NCBI RefSeq assembly: GCF_029962835.1
Contig: NC_080575.1
Span: 60,367,493 to 60,431,492 of the forward strand
Length of the DNA stretch: 64,000 bases
DNA from: Magnolia sinica
Lineage: Eukaryota > Streptophyta > Magnoliopsida > Magnoliales > Magnoliaceae
Reading direction: 5' to 3'
Shown here piece by piece: positions 22,510-36,011 of the stretch (positions are counted from its first letter, which is position 1; each line of letters starts with the position of its first letter). The position numbers and the translations under genes are program-made. Below the pieces are notes generated by a model. It saw only the letters and a list, made by a program, of their open reading frames with translations, had not been told where the DNA came from and did not search any database.

Positions 22510-24737
22510 TCTCCCTAAGTTATATTATTTTACCATAAATTGTTACTGTGGTGATTGGTTCGATAAAATAAACATGGTCGGCCTAGACTATCTACGCTGA
22601 TGTTAAACATTATAAACATATATAACAACGACTATTAAATAGTAGTGTTTTAATTTCCATTCCTATTGTTAATAGGATCGTTAATGATAGGAATATATAG
22701 CCGCTATTAACTTAACTATATTGATATTAGTCATTAAGTATAAATAATATCATTATTAAATACTATTGCTTTGTTGATCACTCTTAAATATTAGCATAAA
22801 TGGTAGACCATAATATTAAGGACGTCACGCTAATGTTAGTCACTATAAATGAAACTAACATTAATGGTATTAACATGGTATCCATTACTTGAAAATATTA
22901 TCTTTAAATAATAGTTTATACTATTTCATTAACATTATAATACTTATTATCACCAGGGTCGCAAATATTAATTTTATCATTTGCGTTAAGCTGTAATTAA
23001 CCATATTATTACATTGTGTTGAACCACACACACTTCGTACTACAGTGATTAGCATTTAAATCCTAAAATCTAAGTCTTGGACTAAACCCTAGGATGAAAC
23101 CCCTAATTCTACACTAAAACCCCAAAAGATAACTCTAGGCGATGATCTTAAACCCTAGGTAGTGATTAGAACTTGGACCTAATTATATAAGTTCATGATT
23201 TGTGGTAGGATACAATCCTAAGGGCGCAAGCACTTAGCGACACTAGAAGGTGATTTAAAGTATAAGGTGATGATTCTTCCTCTTAAGCTTTCCATCTTCT
23301 CATTAGCTTAAGTTATAGTTTTTATTTAATTCATAATTGATATCTCCCTTTATAATCACATGTGTTAGATAGTGAAAATTGAATTGTTTATTACATGCTT
23401 TATGATTATCCTATATAATTGTTCATGCTTGTGGATTTTCTTTTATGGATTGCTTACGGAACTTAAACTGGTACATTAGTGAAAAATTTCCACATATGAA
23501 TGTACACCCATACTTGGGATGTAACTTGACTAGTTGTGATCGTAATAGACCTTCGACTTGGTGGTTATTGAGTGGTAGTCTAGATGGATCATTGATGTGG
23601 GCCTACCATCCAGGGTTGTTGTGCCCAATGGTTTTTAAGGATGGTCTTTATCGTATGGTTTTAATATCGGCCCTATGTGGCATATTTTGATACTTGCCCT
23701 ACATGGTTTTGTTTTGGTATTTGCCCTAGATGGGTTCGATGTTTTATATAGTGCAACTATGCAATGGTAAGCCCCATATATGGTAATATGATTGACCACT
23801 AGTCGATGGAGTACCATTAAACATCCTAACATGGTAGCCTCATGGGTCGGGGATGGTAGTCAATGGATACTATGCCCGAGCCGTCGGCCTATGCTGGGCC
23901 ATGCGCTCCCCGTAGTGACCGTGAGCTTACTTAAATTGATTGATTGCAATTGGACTAATAATGGGCTGGCAAATCATGCATACATGGCATACTTACATGA
24001 CTTGGATCATTATGCCCATGCGATTACGCTGAGTGTTGCGCTAATGACCAGTCATTTGATTTATGATTATGACTTGGATCTTCATGCCCATATGATTACG
24101 TTGAGTGTTGCGCTGATGACTAGTCACATCCTTGGGTGAAGAACCCAATGCCCGTCCGGATGGTTTACCCGGGGCACCGACCGTCCGGATATTTTACCCA
24201 GGTCGATGATTGCATTCATGCATCCATGCATCTAATAAGATTGCATTTACTCTGTTTTGGTTGTCTAGATGTTTTATACTATTTCTTACCTAATGCGGCG
24301 GTATGTAATCTTGAGGGGAATTCACACTGAGTTGGTCACTCATCCACGTACAGGTAGTACAGGTGGCTTTAGTGATATGCATGTTCAGATTTGACAAGGA
24401 GCAAGCTACATTTGACAGGGATGCATGATTGTGATTGTTAAGGGTTGCTATAGGATTTCATATCTCAAATTTATTGTAATTTACTTTATTTCACATGTAA
24501 TATTATTTCATTTTGTAATTGTAAGAATGGGGACATTGGTTTGTATAAGTCATTATGGGCAGCACTTGTATATTCTAAATGAAATTTGAAATATCCCTTT
24601 ATGCTGATTTGTCCACTCTATGCTCATTTGCTTACTCTGATAAAAAAAATATTATATCTGACCATCCTTTAAGGTTAACACTCGGGTTTTTGGGACACGG
24701 GTCATATACTCGGGTCCTAAAGATTCGGGGCGTTACA
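22510..24737 (+). repeat. 5' LTR of the non-coding gypsy element, right part
   Basis: Continuation of the LTR interrupted by the CACTA. The last 300 bases match 28138-28433 and end GGGGCGTTACA. A 65-70 bp unit (GACTTGGATC...GTTGCGCTGATGACTAGTC) is tandemly duplicated at about 23998-24128. No gene seen. Confidence 0.7.
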
Positions 24738-24740
24738 AGT

Positions 24741-24752
24741 TAGTATCAGAGC
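24741..24752 (+). other. Primer-binding site of the non-coding gypsy element
   Basis: TAGTATCAGAGC, three bases after the LTR end, differs by one base from the common plant initiator-Met tRNA site TGGTATCAGAGC. Confidence 0.8.
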
Positions 24753-26484
24753 ATAGTTTGTACAAACTTAGCCTTGGAAAATAATCTTATACAAACTTCA
24801 AATGTCTCAAGTTAGGATATTTAGAACTAGAAATTTGAACTTAGGTGAATTTCCCCTAGAATTGAAGAATGGTTGAGAACGTAGAGATCCAAACTTAGGC
24901 TCCCCCATAAATTGTTATGGTAGCCATTTGAATTGATGTGAAATTTCCCTGTAACTAGGAGAAATTGAGAATATATAGATTTAAGATTTTAAATTCCCTA
25001 GAAAATTGCTTGAATACTGTAAAACTTAGAAGTGAACTTAGATTCCCTTAGAATCATTAGATAGTCATTTGAACTTTCACTTATATAGGAATCCCTTAGA
25101 ACTGGGAAGAAAAGAGAATGTAGAAATTCAAATGTTAGGTTCCCTAGAGAATTGTTTGGGTAATTGTAAAACCTAGAAAGGAACTTAAGTCCCTTGAACA
25201 TTTTAGGTTTGGTTATTGAACTTAGCAACAAAACTTTAGTTCCCTTGAAAGCTACCAGAATTATCTTTTGAACTTAGAGATTAAATTCATGTGCCGTGGA
25301 AGGACAAATACCCACTATGATGCGATTGAGATGGAATAAGAACATTCCTTGAACTTGACTTTTGATGAATAATTTTCTTAGAAACATAGACATGACATTT
25401 CTAAAAACCTCTTAATTAGAAATAACATTGTCGCAATCGTCAGCAAATGAGATGTACTTAGACTTCGTAGGAAATTTCTTATCCCCTATATTGCATATGG
25501 GATCAAGCATAAACGCTCTCTGAACTTAAGAAATCATACAAGGAATGTAACTTGAATTCCCTAATACATCTTCTTACTTAGATATAACATTTCCCACAAG
25601 TTTCAGCATGAAAAAGTTAGTTAAAGGTGAACTTATAGAATCTTGGATAAATTTTCAACCATAGGATGATCATGTCAAGGCCAGATTTGAAACCCTGGAT
25701 GAACTCAGCAAATTTCAAACTCAAACTTCCACGTAGGAATTTGGTCATGGAATTTTTAAGTAGTGCACTACGTGATCAGAGTGCACGCTGGAGGCGTGAT
25801 GGTCATTCATGCCCATTCACGTAAACTTTCAGGCGCTATCATTGAAAATTTTGAAGATCACATGATATTTCCCATGAGTCTAGAATAATCAGGGTCACGA
25901 GTTGATGGAATCATACTTAGGCGATGTTGCGCTGTTTGACTTAGATTTTAAGTCCTAGCAAATCTTAATGATCTCAATGCCCTAATCAAGTAGAAGATAG
26001 AGATTTAACAGGATTATGAATCGATACCAGTGGATCCTTTGTTCGACGTAGGCAAATGATCAATGTATCGGGCTCAAACCTACTATGATCATCTATTCGT
26101 GTTACCCTGAACGCTGAAAAATAGAAATTGGTAATACACTTTAGACAACTAGGGACTATCATTAGAAGTAAAAGAAAATAAAGAGAAATGTAAGATATTA
26201 TCATTAGTGGTCGCCTAACTCTTAGTGGATACGATAGGACATTTGATGTAGGTAAACCTTTGAATAAATCCTTAGTATCGGTTAATGATAGAACGGTTCC
26301 AAATGTTCAGTAGGAATTGATATGTTAGACTAAACGCTTAGGGATGTGGTACATTTAAATATGGCTCGTTAACAATGCAGGACGTGACAACACAAGTGAG
26401 AAATAAAGTACACTATTAAAATGAAATTACTACTTGTGACATGACATTTAGGGACACATAACAAATCTCGGGATGAGATTTCTG
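24753..26484 (+). other. Internal region of the non-coding gypsy element
   Basis: About 1.7 kb with repeated AACTTAG and TCCCTTAGAA-like phrases and no recognisable gag, protease, reverse transcriptase or integrase. This fits a non-autonomous derivative. Confidence 0.65.
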
Positions 26485-26493
26485 TTAAGGGGG
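26485..26493 (+). other. Polypurine tract
   Basis: TTAAGGGGG lies a few bases before the start of the 3' LTR (TATAACACCCCG at 26500), in the usual place for plus-strand priming. Confidence 0.65.
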
Positions 26494-26499
26494 TTAGAT

Positions 26500-28433
26500 T
26501 ATAACACCCCGTACTTTCCAGTACTCGGGTGTTACTGTGTAACCCAACTTGGTATAAATACAAACCTAGGTTAGACATGCGTTCACATTCATTCTAGTCT
26601 AAATCTAACCGTTGGAAACAGTCTCAATTCATACATCAAGCCATCTATCCTTTGCCCTAAGGTCGGGATCGACAGATCCATCATTTACTTAACTATGGGA
26701 ACTCCCACAGATGTACACCACTTCATTATTTCGATTAGGCTGTTGATTACTAAACTCTTCGATGATTTTCACCTAAACTATGCCGAGAACCCTAGGAATC
26801 ACCACTGATCATATTTTGTAATGATCTGACCGTCGGCTCCACAGATCGTAAAGTAACCTATGTATTTAGAAAACATGGCTCACTTACAAATTTAAATTCT
26901 TCTTATTAAGCCCTACAGTAAATAAAGGACGATAGCCAAAATGCAAACCATGATAAACACCTTAGGAAATAATGATAGTAATATAATAATAATAACAAAC
27001 AATAATAAGTATAGTAATAAAGGGTAATAAATAATGATGTATATATTTTATACTAAAGTACTAAATAATAAAATTAATATTAATGTTAATGTCTAGTTAG
27101 TAAATCATACAAACAGCCATTAGACCCTCTTAGCCGTTGACGTTCGATTTCGGGGTGATCCGACCGTCGGATTGACGAAAACCAACCAAGATGACCCAAA
27201 TCAAGTCGTGGGCCCTACCTAGGCTTTATATCTGCCTGATCGACAACCCCAGGACCCCAATCTAGGGTTCTAAATAGTGTGAACGGAGTGGATTTCTCAC
27301 AGACATCACCATAGACCCCACAGAAGGGTGAGTGTGCATCACGAGGACTTGCACTTGCATCACGAGGACTTGCACCCGGAGTGCACTGGACCAGCCAAAG
27401 CGGTCAAATGACCTCTGACCGAGTCGAAACTGTAAGTTGCGGATCTCCTTCCCTCAGCGTGGATTTTCAAACGTGATTGAATGTTAACCTCCAAAGTGGC
27501 CCACCATGGCCACCATATGAAAGATCCGAACCGTTCATCTTGTTCATGGGGCCCGGAGGACCAAAATCCTATAGGATTTCGGGCCCATATACAAAGACGA
27601 AGGAGATCGGACAGAGCCATTCAGAATCCTTCATGTGGTTAAGATCCACGATGGTGGACCCATCTGCAACCACATGGGCGGTCCGAGATCGTTTTGGGCA
27701 TGTAATCCCGTCCATCCACTCGGCCATTGGAGGGCGTGCTCTCTTGTTGCCAAAAGCGGGCAGGCAACCTCCTGCGAGACAAAATCTCGTGGGAAAAACA
27801 TTCCCACTTCGGGAAGGGTACGCTGGCACGATTCGAAGCCTCCACCAGGCCACGTGGTGTTCTCTCCACCGTCCTCTGTAGGGTTACAACGTTTCTCTCA
27901 GCAGAGCCACCCATCTCGCGAGAAAAGCTTTGGAGGCGGAAATCTCACGGGATATTGCACTCAGACGAGTTGCAAGAGAGAAAGTGGGTCCCACACTAAT
28001 ACCATGCCCCATCTAATCCATCCAGATGGATTGGATGGCCATTTTAACCGACCAATACGAAAACGCCATTAGAGGCAACGTCATCTTCCCCATTAAACTA
28101 ATCAACCCACCATCATGGAGTGGGCCCCACTTTAAGGGTTGTTGCAGGATTTTATATCTCAAATTTGTTGTAATTTACTTTATTTCACATGTAATAGTAT
28201 TTCATTTTGTAATTGTAAGAATGGGGACATTGGTTTGTATAATTCATTATGGGTAACACTTGTATATTCTAAATGAAATTTGAAATTTCCCTTTATGCTG
28301 ATTTGTCCACTCTATGCTCATCTGCTTACTCTGATAAAAGAAAAATATTATATCTGACCATCCTTTAAGGTTAACACTCGGGTTTTTGGGACATGGGTTA
28401 AATACTCGGGTCTTGAAGATTCGGGGCGTTACA
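26500..28433 (+). repeat. 3' LTR of the non-coding gypsy element
   Basis: Starts TATAACACCCCGTAC and ends GGGGCGTTACA, the same end as the 5' LTR. It is shorter than the 5' copy even after the CACTA is subtracted. A 21-bp segment (GCATCACGAGGACTTGCAC) is repeated in tandem at about 27336-27376 in this copy only. Confidence 0.75.
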
Positions 28434-28726
28434 GGGATAATATGCAATATTTGACCCTCGACAATTTCCTTAGTCTTTGAGCAAAAAAAAAATTGAAAAT
28501 TTTCAATTTCTCAAACTAAAAACAAGTTTGGAAAGTGATAGTTTGTGCGCTTAAGAATGTCATGAGTATGATAAGATTGAGAATGAACTTTGAATTGTTG
28601 GAGTTTAATCAACCAAGTAAACTATCACCTAAGTTTTTACACTCAATTAATTAAAAGGAAGTTTGAATATCGTGTTGATATAAATCACAAGACACATTCA
28701 ATTTTCTTTCTGTGAAATGTACTAGA
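28434..28726 (+). mobile_element. Internal piece of a second gypsy element (Athila/Tat-like)
   Basis: AT-rich non-coding sequence between the non-coding gypsy element and a solo LTR. It continues after the solo LTR at 34416-35008. Assigned to the second gypsy element by position. Confidence 0.5.
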
Positions 28727-31700
28727 TGTCACGCCCCAAACTCAGAAATCAGGCTCACAGAATTTTCGATCACTAAATTCGGTACCGACAACCTCCATAG
28801 TACCTCATTCTCAGCTCCTAGCACCCATACGCCAGGTTCCGATCTTGGGATTCTACATGGAGGATTTTCGGTGTGAAATTTTTTATTTTTTTTGTAAAGG
28901 AGCATAACCACAAGTGTACCCGAATCACAAAGGCAACATCATCACCACATATCCACTAATATAAAGATTCAGGTACAATGCTAAAAAGGAAATACATATA
29001 TGAAACAAAAACTCCAAAGCTCTAGCACACGCTCCTGCCTCAATGCTACTATGACCCAACGTCACCTGCACACAACGGTCATGCATAAACTTATAAGAAG
29101 CTTGGAGGGTGGTGTATGTGTGTGCAATGCACATGCCAAGCATATAAATATTAGAGTAAGCAGAAATATTAACAAGTCCATAAATCATACAATATCAGAG
29201 TAAGCAAAAATACTGGCAAGTCCATAATTACCATCGACCTTATCTAGAGAATGCAATGTAGATCAGCCATATAATGCGGAGTCATAGTAAGCTAAATGTC
29301 ATATACTGAGGATGCATTGCAATATGCAATTCCTGACGAGTCCACGAATACCATTAGCCTTATCTAAGTCGTGTGATACAGAAACATAGTAAACCAAATG
29401 CCATATATTGTGGATGCAATGCAATATGTGGTGCAAAAGAGATAACCAAGATGGAGTGTGAAGTTGGGATGGTAGTACGTGGTATCGCAAGCTGTGGGGC
29501 CCATCACTAGGAACTTCTATCCAAACCAGTCTTATACCTAAATTTGGATAGATAGGCTCAAAGTGGTAAACTCTTGACCTCAAGTTAGTCGCATACCCAA
29601 CCGAAATCATGGCCATTGCGAGGGTACATATAATGATCTAATTGCGCAACACCAGCCTAAGTGGATAGTGAATGAATGAATGAATGAGACAAATGCAAAC
29701 TCCTACTCAGTAGTCCACATATAACCACTACAGTGCTTCCGATGTGGGACAAGGTTCCGCCCCACTGTATGCACAGTAGCCTGCCAACCACTGGTAGCTC
29801 GCCCAAGCTCTTAGGCCCCACCCACATCAGCATCCACCTACATGTGCCCACCCACATGTGCAACAGTGATTGGGTGTCACAATATCAGTATCATACATCT
29901 CTAGGATATAGGATATCACCGGAGTCTAGTATACTCCACACTGGTTGCTGCCTCCCTAGCCGCGCAACTAGTAAGAAGAAAAGACCTCACTATCTGCCTA
30001 ACCAGTAGTCTGCCAATACCTACCCGGCTTGTCAATAGTGGACCCATTTACGAGCTAGTCATACTCAGCCTATCTTATAGCCCCCTCACTCAGGCAGATA
30101 AGGCCACACCCCCTTCCTTAGGATTTTCACCCATGGACATCCAAAGTGCCCATATGCTGAGTCCCAAATATTTTCGTTGTCCCATCTGGTCATCCACGAT
30201 TTGCCTGTGGAGGCCACAGCTCTAATGTTGCTAGGGCATAAAATAATCATGTCACACAAAATGTGGGATGCATGATTCATACCATCCAGTCATGCATCAA
30301 ACCTACGCGTACCGTGCAATCATGTGGGACAACTCCGTCTCACAAGGAGTCCCGTAAACATCTCAGCCCAATGGCATATGTTATGATCAATCATTCCTCA
30401 CAACATGCATACATATGATGCATATGGGCATATGCCATGATATCATTATACTAAGCTTGTCCTCAGATGTATAGCAAACAACAATAGACCACAATTGGCC
30501 TTAACCGGTATAACACATACAAAGAGTAGTTGCTAAACGACATGCCCCTTCTACATCTATAGGAGTCCATGTGGTATGTCCCACATTACACTATCATTAG
30601 CCTCCCAGGTACTGATATATCATATATCCTAAGACGGGGTCCCCCAAAAGGACGGTAGATCCGACCCATACATTAAGGTAGTCTCCACACAGTGAATATA
30701 CCAAATTTGATGTCGCGTCTTCTTCCATTTACGGAAAGAGATGACGATGGACTCTCCTCCAGACAACGAATGGCCTAGATGACACACTAACGTCAAGGAT
30801 GGACCTCACACTTGTCCCAAAAAGGGGATGGACGGTGTGGATGATATGTACATGTCACTAGGTCCTAGCAGATGGGGTACCAAGGTAGGCTACATCTCTC
30901 GTCGTGAGTCAACAAGGTAAGTTAATAGGGTGAGCTAACAAGGTAAACAAATGGGCTTTCTCAATCTCTTATCATGAATAAACTGGGCTTTCTATAGGCC
31001 CGATATATACACAAAGTGGGCTTGGTGGAGTTCATACATCTAGGACTATGTGTCCTTCCAATCGAATCAGGTAGCCCGCTCAACAACCAAGTGGGCCTTA
31101 GGTATGATCACTAAACTTGGGCAAGCACAAGTTTCTAGATGGGCTACATTTCCTATGGAAGGCCTAGTATGAACACAAGGTAGGATCCAAGGTTGGGTAA
31201 TCCTACAAGGTGTGGTGGAAAGCACGAGCATCATTGGGGGCCCAACAGTTTATGTTAGCCCAATAAAGAAGGATGGGTATTGCTAACATCAATGGGGCCC
31301 AACGATTTGGGATAGCCCAACAGGGAAGATGGGTAATACTAACATCAATGGGGGCCCAACGATTTGAGATATCCCAATAGGGAAGATGGGTAATACTAAC
31401 ATCAATGGGGGCCCAACGATTTGGGATAGCCCAATAAGAGAAGGTGGTTATCTCTACATCAATGGGTGCCTAATGGGTTGGGTTAACCCAACAAGGTAAG
31501 AGTGGAAATGGCTTAACAATGGCCCTAGGGAGGTTTACAACGGTGGACCTTTAACCACCATCGTTCCTATGATGCGGCCCATTTGGGGATTGGGATCTAA
31601 CTCACAATGGGTCCCCTGGCCCTATACTATCTAGAAAATGGATGGGTAATGGGTGTACAGCACACACATCATGGTGGGCCTCTCAAAGCAACCCATAGCC

Positions 31701-33366
31701 TAAGGAAAATGGATGAACAGTGGATATGTAACACATACATCATGGTGGGCCATATGAGGCAGTCCATGGTCAAGAAAATAGGTGGACAGAGTGTGCAACT
31801 CATACATCCTAGTGGGCCTCACAGGTCGGCCATACGATCCAGAAAATGGGTGAATGGAGTGTAAATAGCACATACATCATGGAGTGGGCCAGCTAGACGT
31901 CCCACTAATGGACGGTCTGGATATTACACACATACATGGTGGCCTCACACATCACAACTGGGTCTCACACAGATGATCAGTGCAGATATAATTCATACAA
32001 CAAGGTGGGCCTGCTGGTGGACGGTCAGTCCAACGGCATCCCAGCCCTGCTGGCATTTCAAATAGTTGGACAGCCTGGATAACACATACATCATGCATGT
32101 AGGGGCCCCATACATCATCAGTGGGCCCCACAATCGGTGGATAACATGGCATTGTAGCACATACATCAGTGGGCCATCTAGTGGGCAGTCAGCCCAGCAG
32201 AGTGCTGGACCTGATGGACAATCAGCTCAATAGAGTGGTTGGACCTGCTGGACGGCCTGGATGGAAAACATAAACATGGTGGTCCTCACACATCACGAAT
32301 GGGCCTCACTAATGGATGGCCAACGTGGATTCAAAACGCCCAAAGTGGGGTGGGCTAGCTGCTGGAAGGTCAATCCAACAGCGCCCTGGCCCATGTTGGG
32401 CGTCCAACTGACAGATAGCTTGGATCAAACACATTTAAGGTGGGCCCCACTTGCAGACGTCCCACCACGGGGTGGGCCCTACCTAGCTAGGCCACCAAAT
32501 GGCTGGATGGTGTGGATAAGACATAAACATCACTGCAGGCCCACCTGCCGCTGGACGCCAGTCCAGCAAACTGTGGGTCTGCCTAATTGTTGGGCCAGCC
32601 CCATGGGCCATACAGATATAATACAAACATCATAGTGGGTCCCACAGGGACGTGGGCCACCTAGGAAGTGGGCCGACCTTAATCTCTCATTAAATTAGGT
32701 GGGCCATGCGGCCAAACAGATACAACAAAGTGGGTCAGTAGTCAACCACCCCTGCTGCTGTGTCTGTCCAAAAATTTAGGCCCATACCCTAATGGTCTTT
32801 CAAAATGGATGGCATGGATATGATACACATACATCAAGGTGGGGTCCACGCATGTGGGTATAATACATACAGCAAGGTAGGTCCCACCGTCCCTTGCTGG
32901 ACGATGTGGATAATACATATACATCATGTGGGTCCCACCGTCCCAACTAGATGGTGGAGGCAAAACAGATACATCAGGAGGTCCCACCATCCCAGCTGGA
33001 CGGTGAGGATGAGGCACATACATCAGGTGGGGTCCATGTAGGTGGCCCACTAGCTGGACCAAGCTGGTACTTGTATTTTCCCTTTCAACTAACCCTGCAT
33101 GACCGACCGGTCATGCAAGCCTGAAATCGGGCAGCAGTGGTGGGCCCACTCACTGGACGGCTTGGATAACATAAATACATCAGGTTGAGGCCCACCAGCT
33201 CAGGATCAAGCTAATTTGTGGTTTTCCTTCCATTTGGGCCTGTGTGGCCGGCCGGCCATGTAGGCCCAAACGGACAGCAATGGCTACCAGCTGGTGGACA
33301 GCAAGGTGGGCCTACTGGATGGGCAGCGTGGATAAAATACTTGCATCATGAGGGTCGGCCATCAAC

Positions 33367-33404
<38 letters not shown>

Positions 33405-34415
33405 TGATGATGGAGGAAACTCCGCCACTATGAGCTCCCTTCTAAGATACAATACATACATCAAGCTGGGTCCCAAATCATGTGGGAACACCAATAAAAT
33501 CAATGGTGGAAATCCCTTTCCCACCAACAATTGCAAGGTCTAGATGACCTTCTTACAATGGAAATCAAAATAAACAACATGATGGGGTCCATGGAGAATG
33601 GCCCCATCAAGGAATTCATATATACATCATGGTGGGCCATTGGCCACACCTAAGGCCCAAAATGGGGTCCCTACCATCAACTAGAAGGCCCCACTTATCC
33701 CATGGATGAAAGCAATATCTAAGCCTAAGATCACCCACCGTTGGATCTTCTACTAGGCTCTTTAGAATGCTAAGCTCCTTGGCTTCTTCTTTGATGGAGG
33801 ATGAAGAAGGTTGAAGAGTTGGGATGAGAGATTTGGGGTAGGGAAAGATGGGTTTAGCACTTGGGTGTTTTCTCTCCTTAGAGCTTCTCTTGCTTGGACG
33901 GTCACTCTCTCCTTAGTTCTTTGGGGATGGGTAGAGAAAACGAGAGAGAAAGGGGATGTGATGGTTAAGAGGGTGATGGGTGGAGTGATGGGTGTGTAAA
34001 AGAGTGATGGGTGTGTAAGAGAGGAGACATGAGAGTTAACTTTAGGGAGGGTTGCTTGCCTTGGGGGAAAAGAAAGACAGTTTTGTGATTGGATGTGTAC
34101 TTGACTAGTTAATGTGAAAGGTGGGTAGAGATTCTCGGGAATCTCTCAGAATTTGCAATGCATGGCATTTCCTCGAGATATATGCGGGCCCACAACTCCT
34201 AGCCTGGGTATCGCATTGGTGCGCAAGATACGGCGTTGGAACTGCAGCGACGATACGGTCGCTAAGGTACAAGTTTCGAGTCAAGTCAACTTAGATCAAT
34301 GAGATACGACTTAGGGTTGCGCACAAACGCTGTCTACTAGTCACGGTCGTTAAGATTCGACAGGGATGATCACGAGAGTCTAAGGAACGGTACGAACTAA
34401 GATACGGGCCTTGCA
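28727..34415 (-). mobile_element. Solo LTR of the long-LTR family, minus strand, 5.7 kb
   Basis: Begins TGTCACGCCCCAAACTC and ends GATACGGGCCTTGCA, the reverse complement of the ends of the solo LTR at 36012-40189. Flanks CTAGA (28722-28726) and ATAGA (34416-34420) match at four of five bases, a plausible 5-bp target duplication. No internal retrotransposon sequence is present. It contains four imperfect copies of a 57-58 bp unit with GGGGGCCCAACGATTTGGGA at about 31235-31460, many GTGGGCC...CATACATCA modules between 31600 and 33600, and a (GA)n run at 33369-33401. Confidence 0.82.
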
Positions 34416-34420
34416 ATAGA

Positions 34421-35008
34421 ATTTCTCATTGATAACATCTGCATCATTGATAGATATGGAGAATTAAGTCTGTAGAATTTTATCCACCTTAAAAGATGAA
34501 AAGAACCAGTTAAAAAATAGTAAGATCGACAAAAGGGTCATGTATGATGAAAAGACTTTAAAAAGTTTGAAAAAGAATGAAAAAATTTTGAAAAGAATGA
34601 ATATTTAAAAAGGACCATCATTATAAAATCAAAAACTGGAAAAAGAAGGAAAAGGGGATAAGTTCATAATCAAAACTTGATTATTCGATTAGTCTTGAAG
34701 TGATGAACATGGCTAACATTATGAAAAGATAGTATTTTTATGGAAGTAAGTTGGAATTCACTAAGCACGTTGAGAAAACATGGTATATGAACTTATGCTC
34801 TTAAGTAATTGATAAAGAACCTATTTGACTGAATGCTTGTTTGATTCGGCTCTATGTTTTCAGTTTTTCACTCTCACGTCTTTGGATTATAATCATTTAT
34901 ACTTGTCTGCACAAAAGATTGTTTTTTGAAAAAGGTTTGAACTTTAAGAATTGAGGATCACTTCACACATGTTTTGCTCGAGACTAGCAAAATGCTGGCT
35001 GGGGAGTG
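34421..35008 (+). mobile_element. 3' internal end of the second gypsy element
   Basis: A-rich sequence (many GAAAAAG motifs) ending in GGCTGGGGAGTG, a purine-rich tract immediately before the LTR start. No coding domain visible; the coding part would lie to the left, beyond the window. Confidence 0.55.
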
Positions 35009-35294
35009 TGTTGAGTGTCAAATATTACATATTTTTCCCTAATTATATCTTATTTTTAGGAACATGATAATGCTTAATGGTATACTTAATACATGTTTAT
35101 GTTGCAAGGTGGCTCTAATAGCTTAGATTTAAAAGAATGCTAAAAACATGGATTTGGTGCTCAAGAATCACCAAAGCAAAGGATAGATCTTAGAAGACCA
35201 AGAACGAAGAATTCACATGCCAAAGATCCAAGGAAACTAAGTACAAAGGATGTAAAAAGGACTTGAAAGAATGCAGAATCCACAGTAGAAAATA

Positions 35295-35645
35295 GACAAG
35301 TTCAGTCCGACCAAACCTAAGTTCGGTCCGACCGAAATCGCACAAAACAGTCCAATGACCAAAGATAAAATTCAAGAGCTAATTCGGTTCGACCGAAGTT
35401 TAATTCGGTCCGATTGATACCCAGTTCAGTCTAACCGAAGGGAGGATTCGGTGCGACCAAAAGTATGCAAAAAGCTCTAGCACTGAAAGGAGTTAATTCA
35501 GTTCAACCAAAGATTAATTCGATCCGACCGACAACTTAAGTTCGATCCAACCAAACCCAAGCTCGATCCAACTGAAATCAAGCAACTGACAAAACAGAAT
35601 CCTATCCAGGCTCGGACTCGACTTCGGTCCGACCGATGTGTAACG
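35295..35645 (+). repeat. Array of 15-bp palindromes in the second gypsy LTR
   Basis: About a dozen perfect or near copies of TTCGGTCCGACCGAA, a palindrome with 6-bp arms and a 3-bp centre, spaced irregularly and upstream of the TATA-like box, so in the U3 (promoter) part of the LTR. Confidence 0.8.
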
Positions 35646-36011
35646 CGGCAGTGTAAGTTGAGGCAGTTTTGCGATCGGATTGCAGAAATTCCAAGTCGAA
35701 GCGTAAGATGGAGCTTCACAACTATAAATAGGAGTCCCTAGGACATTCCTAGGCATCATCTAAGGTTTAAGGAGTGGAGCAAAAGGGTGGAGAGCCGCTG
35801 CCAAGAGTTTTCCTTCTTCTTCCTTAGTTTGTTTTCATGTTTTATTTAAGAGATTTTGGTTTAATCGTATCTATGGTTAACTAAACCTCTTAGCTAAGGC
35901 TAAGAGGTGAAGCTTGTAGCGTGATTAGGATGTTTATCTTGCTTTGATTCTCATTTATATAGAACTTCATTGATTTCTAGTTGATTTTAAGGAATATTTT
36001 CAGTTTTCTAT

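Larger units (their letters stand above)
1..28433 (+). mobile_element. Non-coding Ty3/gypsy-type LTR element (LARD-like), 5' end outside window
   Basis: Bases 1-1165 repeat at 26942-28137, and 24438-24737 repeats at 28138-28433, which defines two LTR copies around a short internal region. A primer-binding site and a purine tract sit at the expected inner borders. The LTRs are several kilobases long and unequal in length. The internal region (about 1.76 kb) has no reading frame I can assign to gag or pol, so the element looks non-autonomous, like a large retrotransposon derivative. About seven differences in the first 190 aligned LTR bases, counted by eye, suggest an insertion a few million years old or less. 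The CACTA transposon at 2191-22506 lies inside its 5' LTR. A gypsy rather than copia origin is inferred from LTR and PBS style only. Confidence 0.75.

Noticed and set aside
31600-33430. Several 60-125 codon frames as tandem genes
   Set aside because: Peptides arise from repeated GTGGGCC...CATACATCA modules in a solo LTR; both strands are open by repetition.
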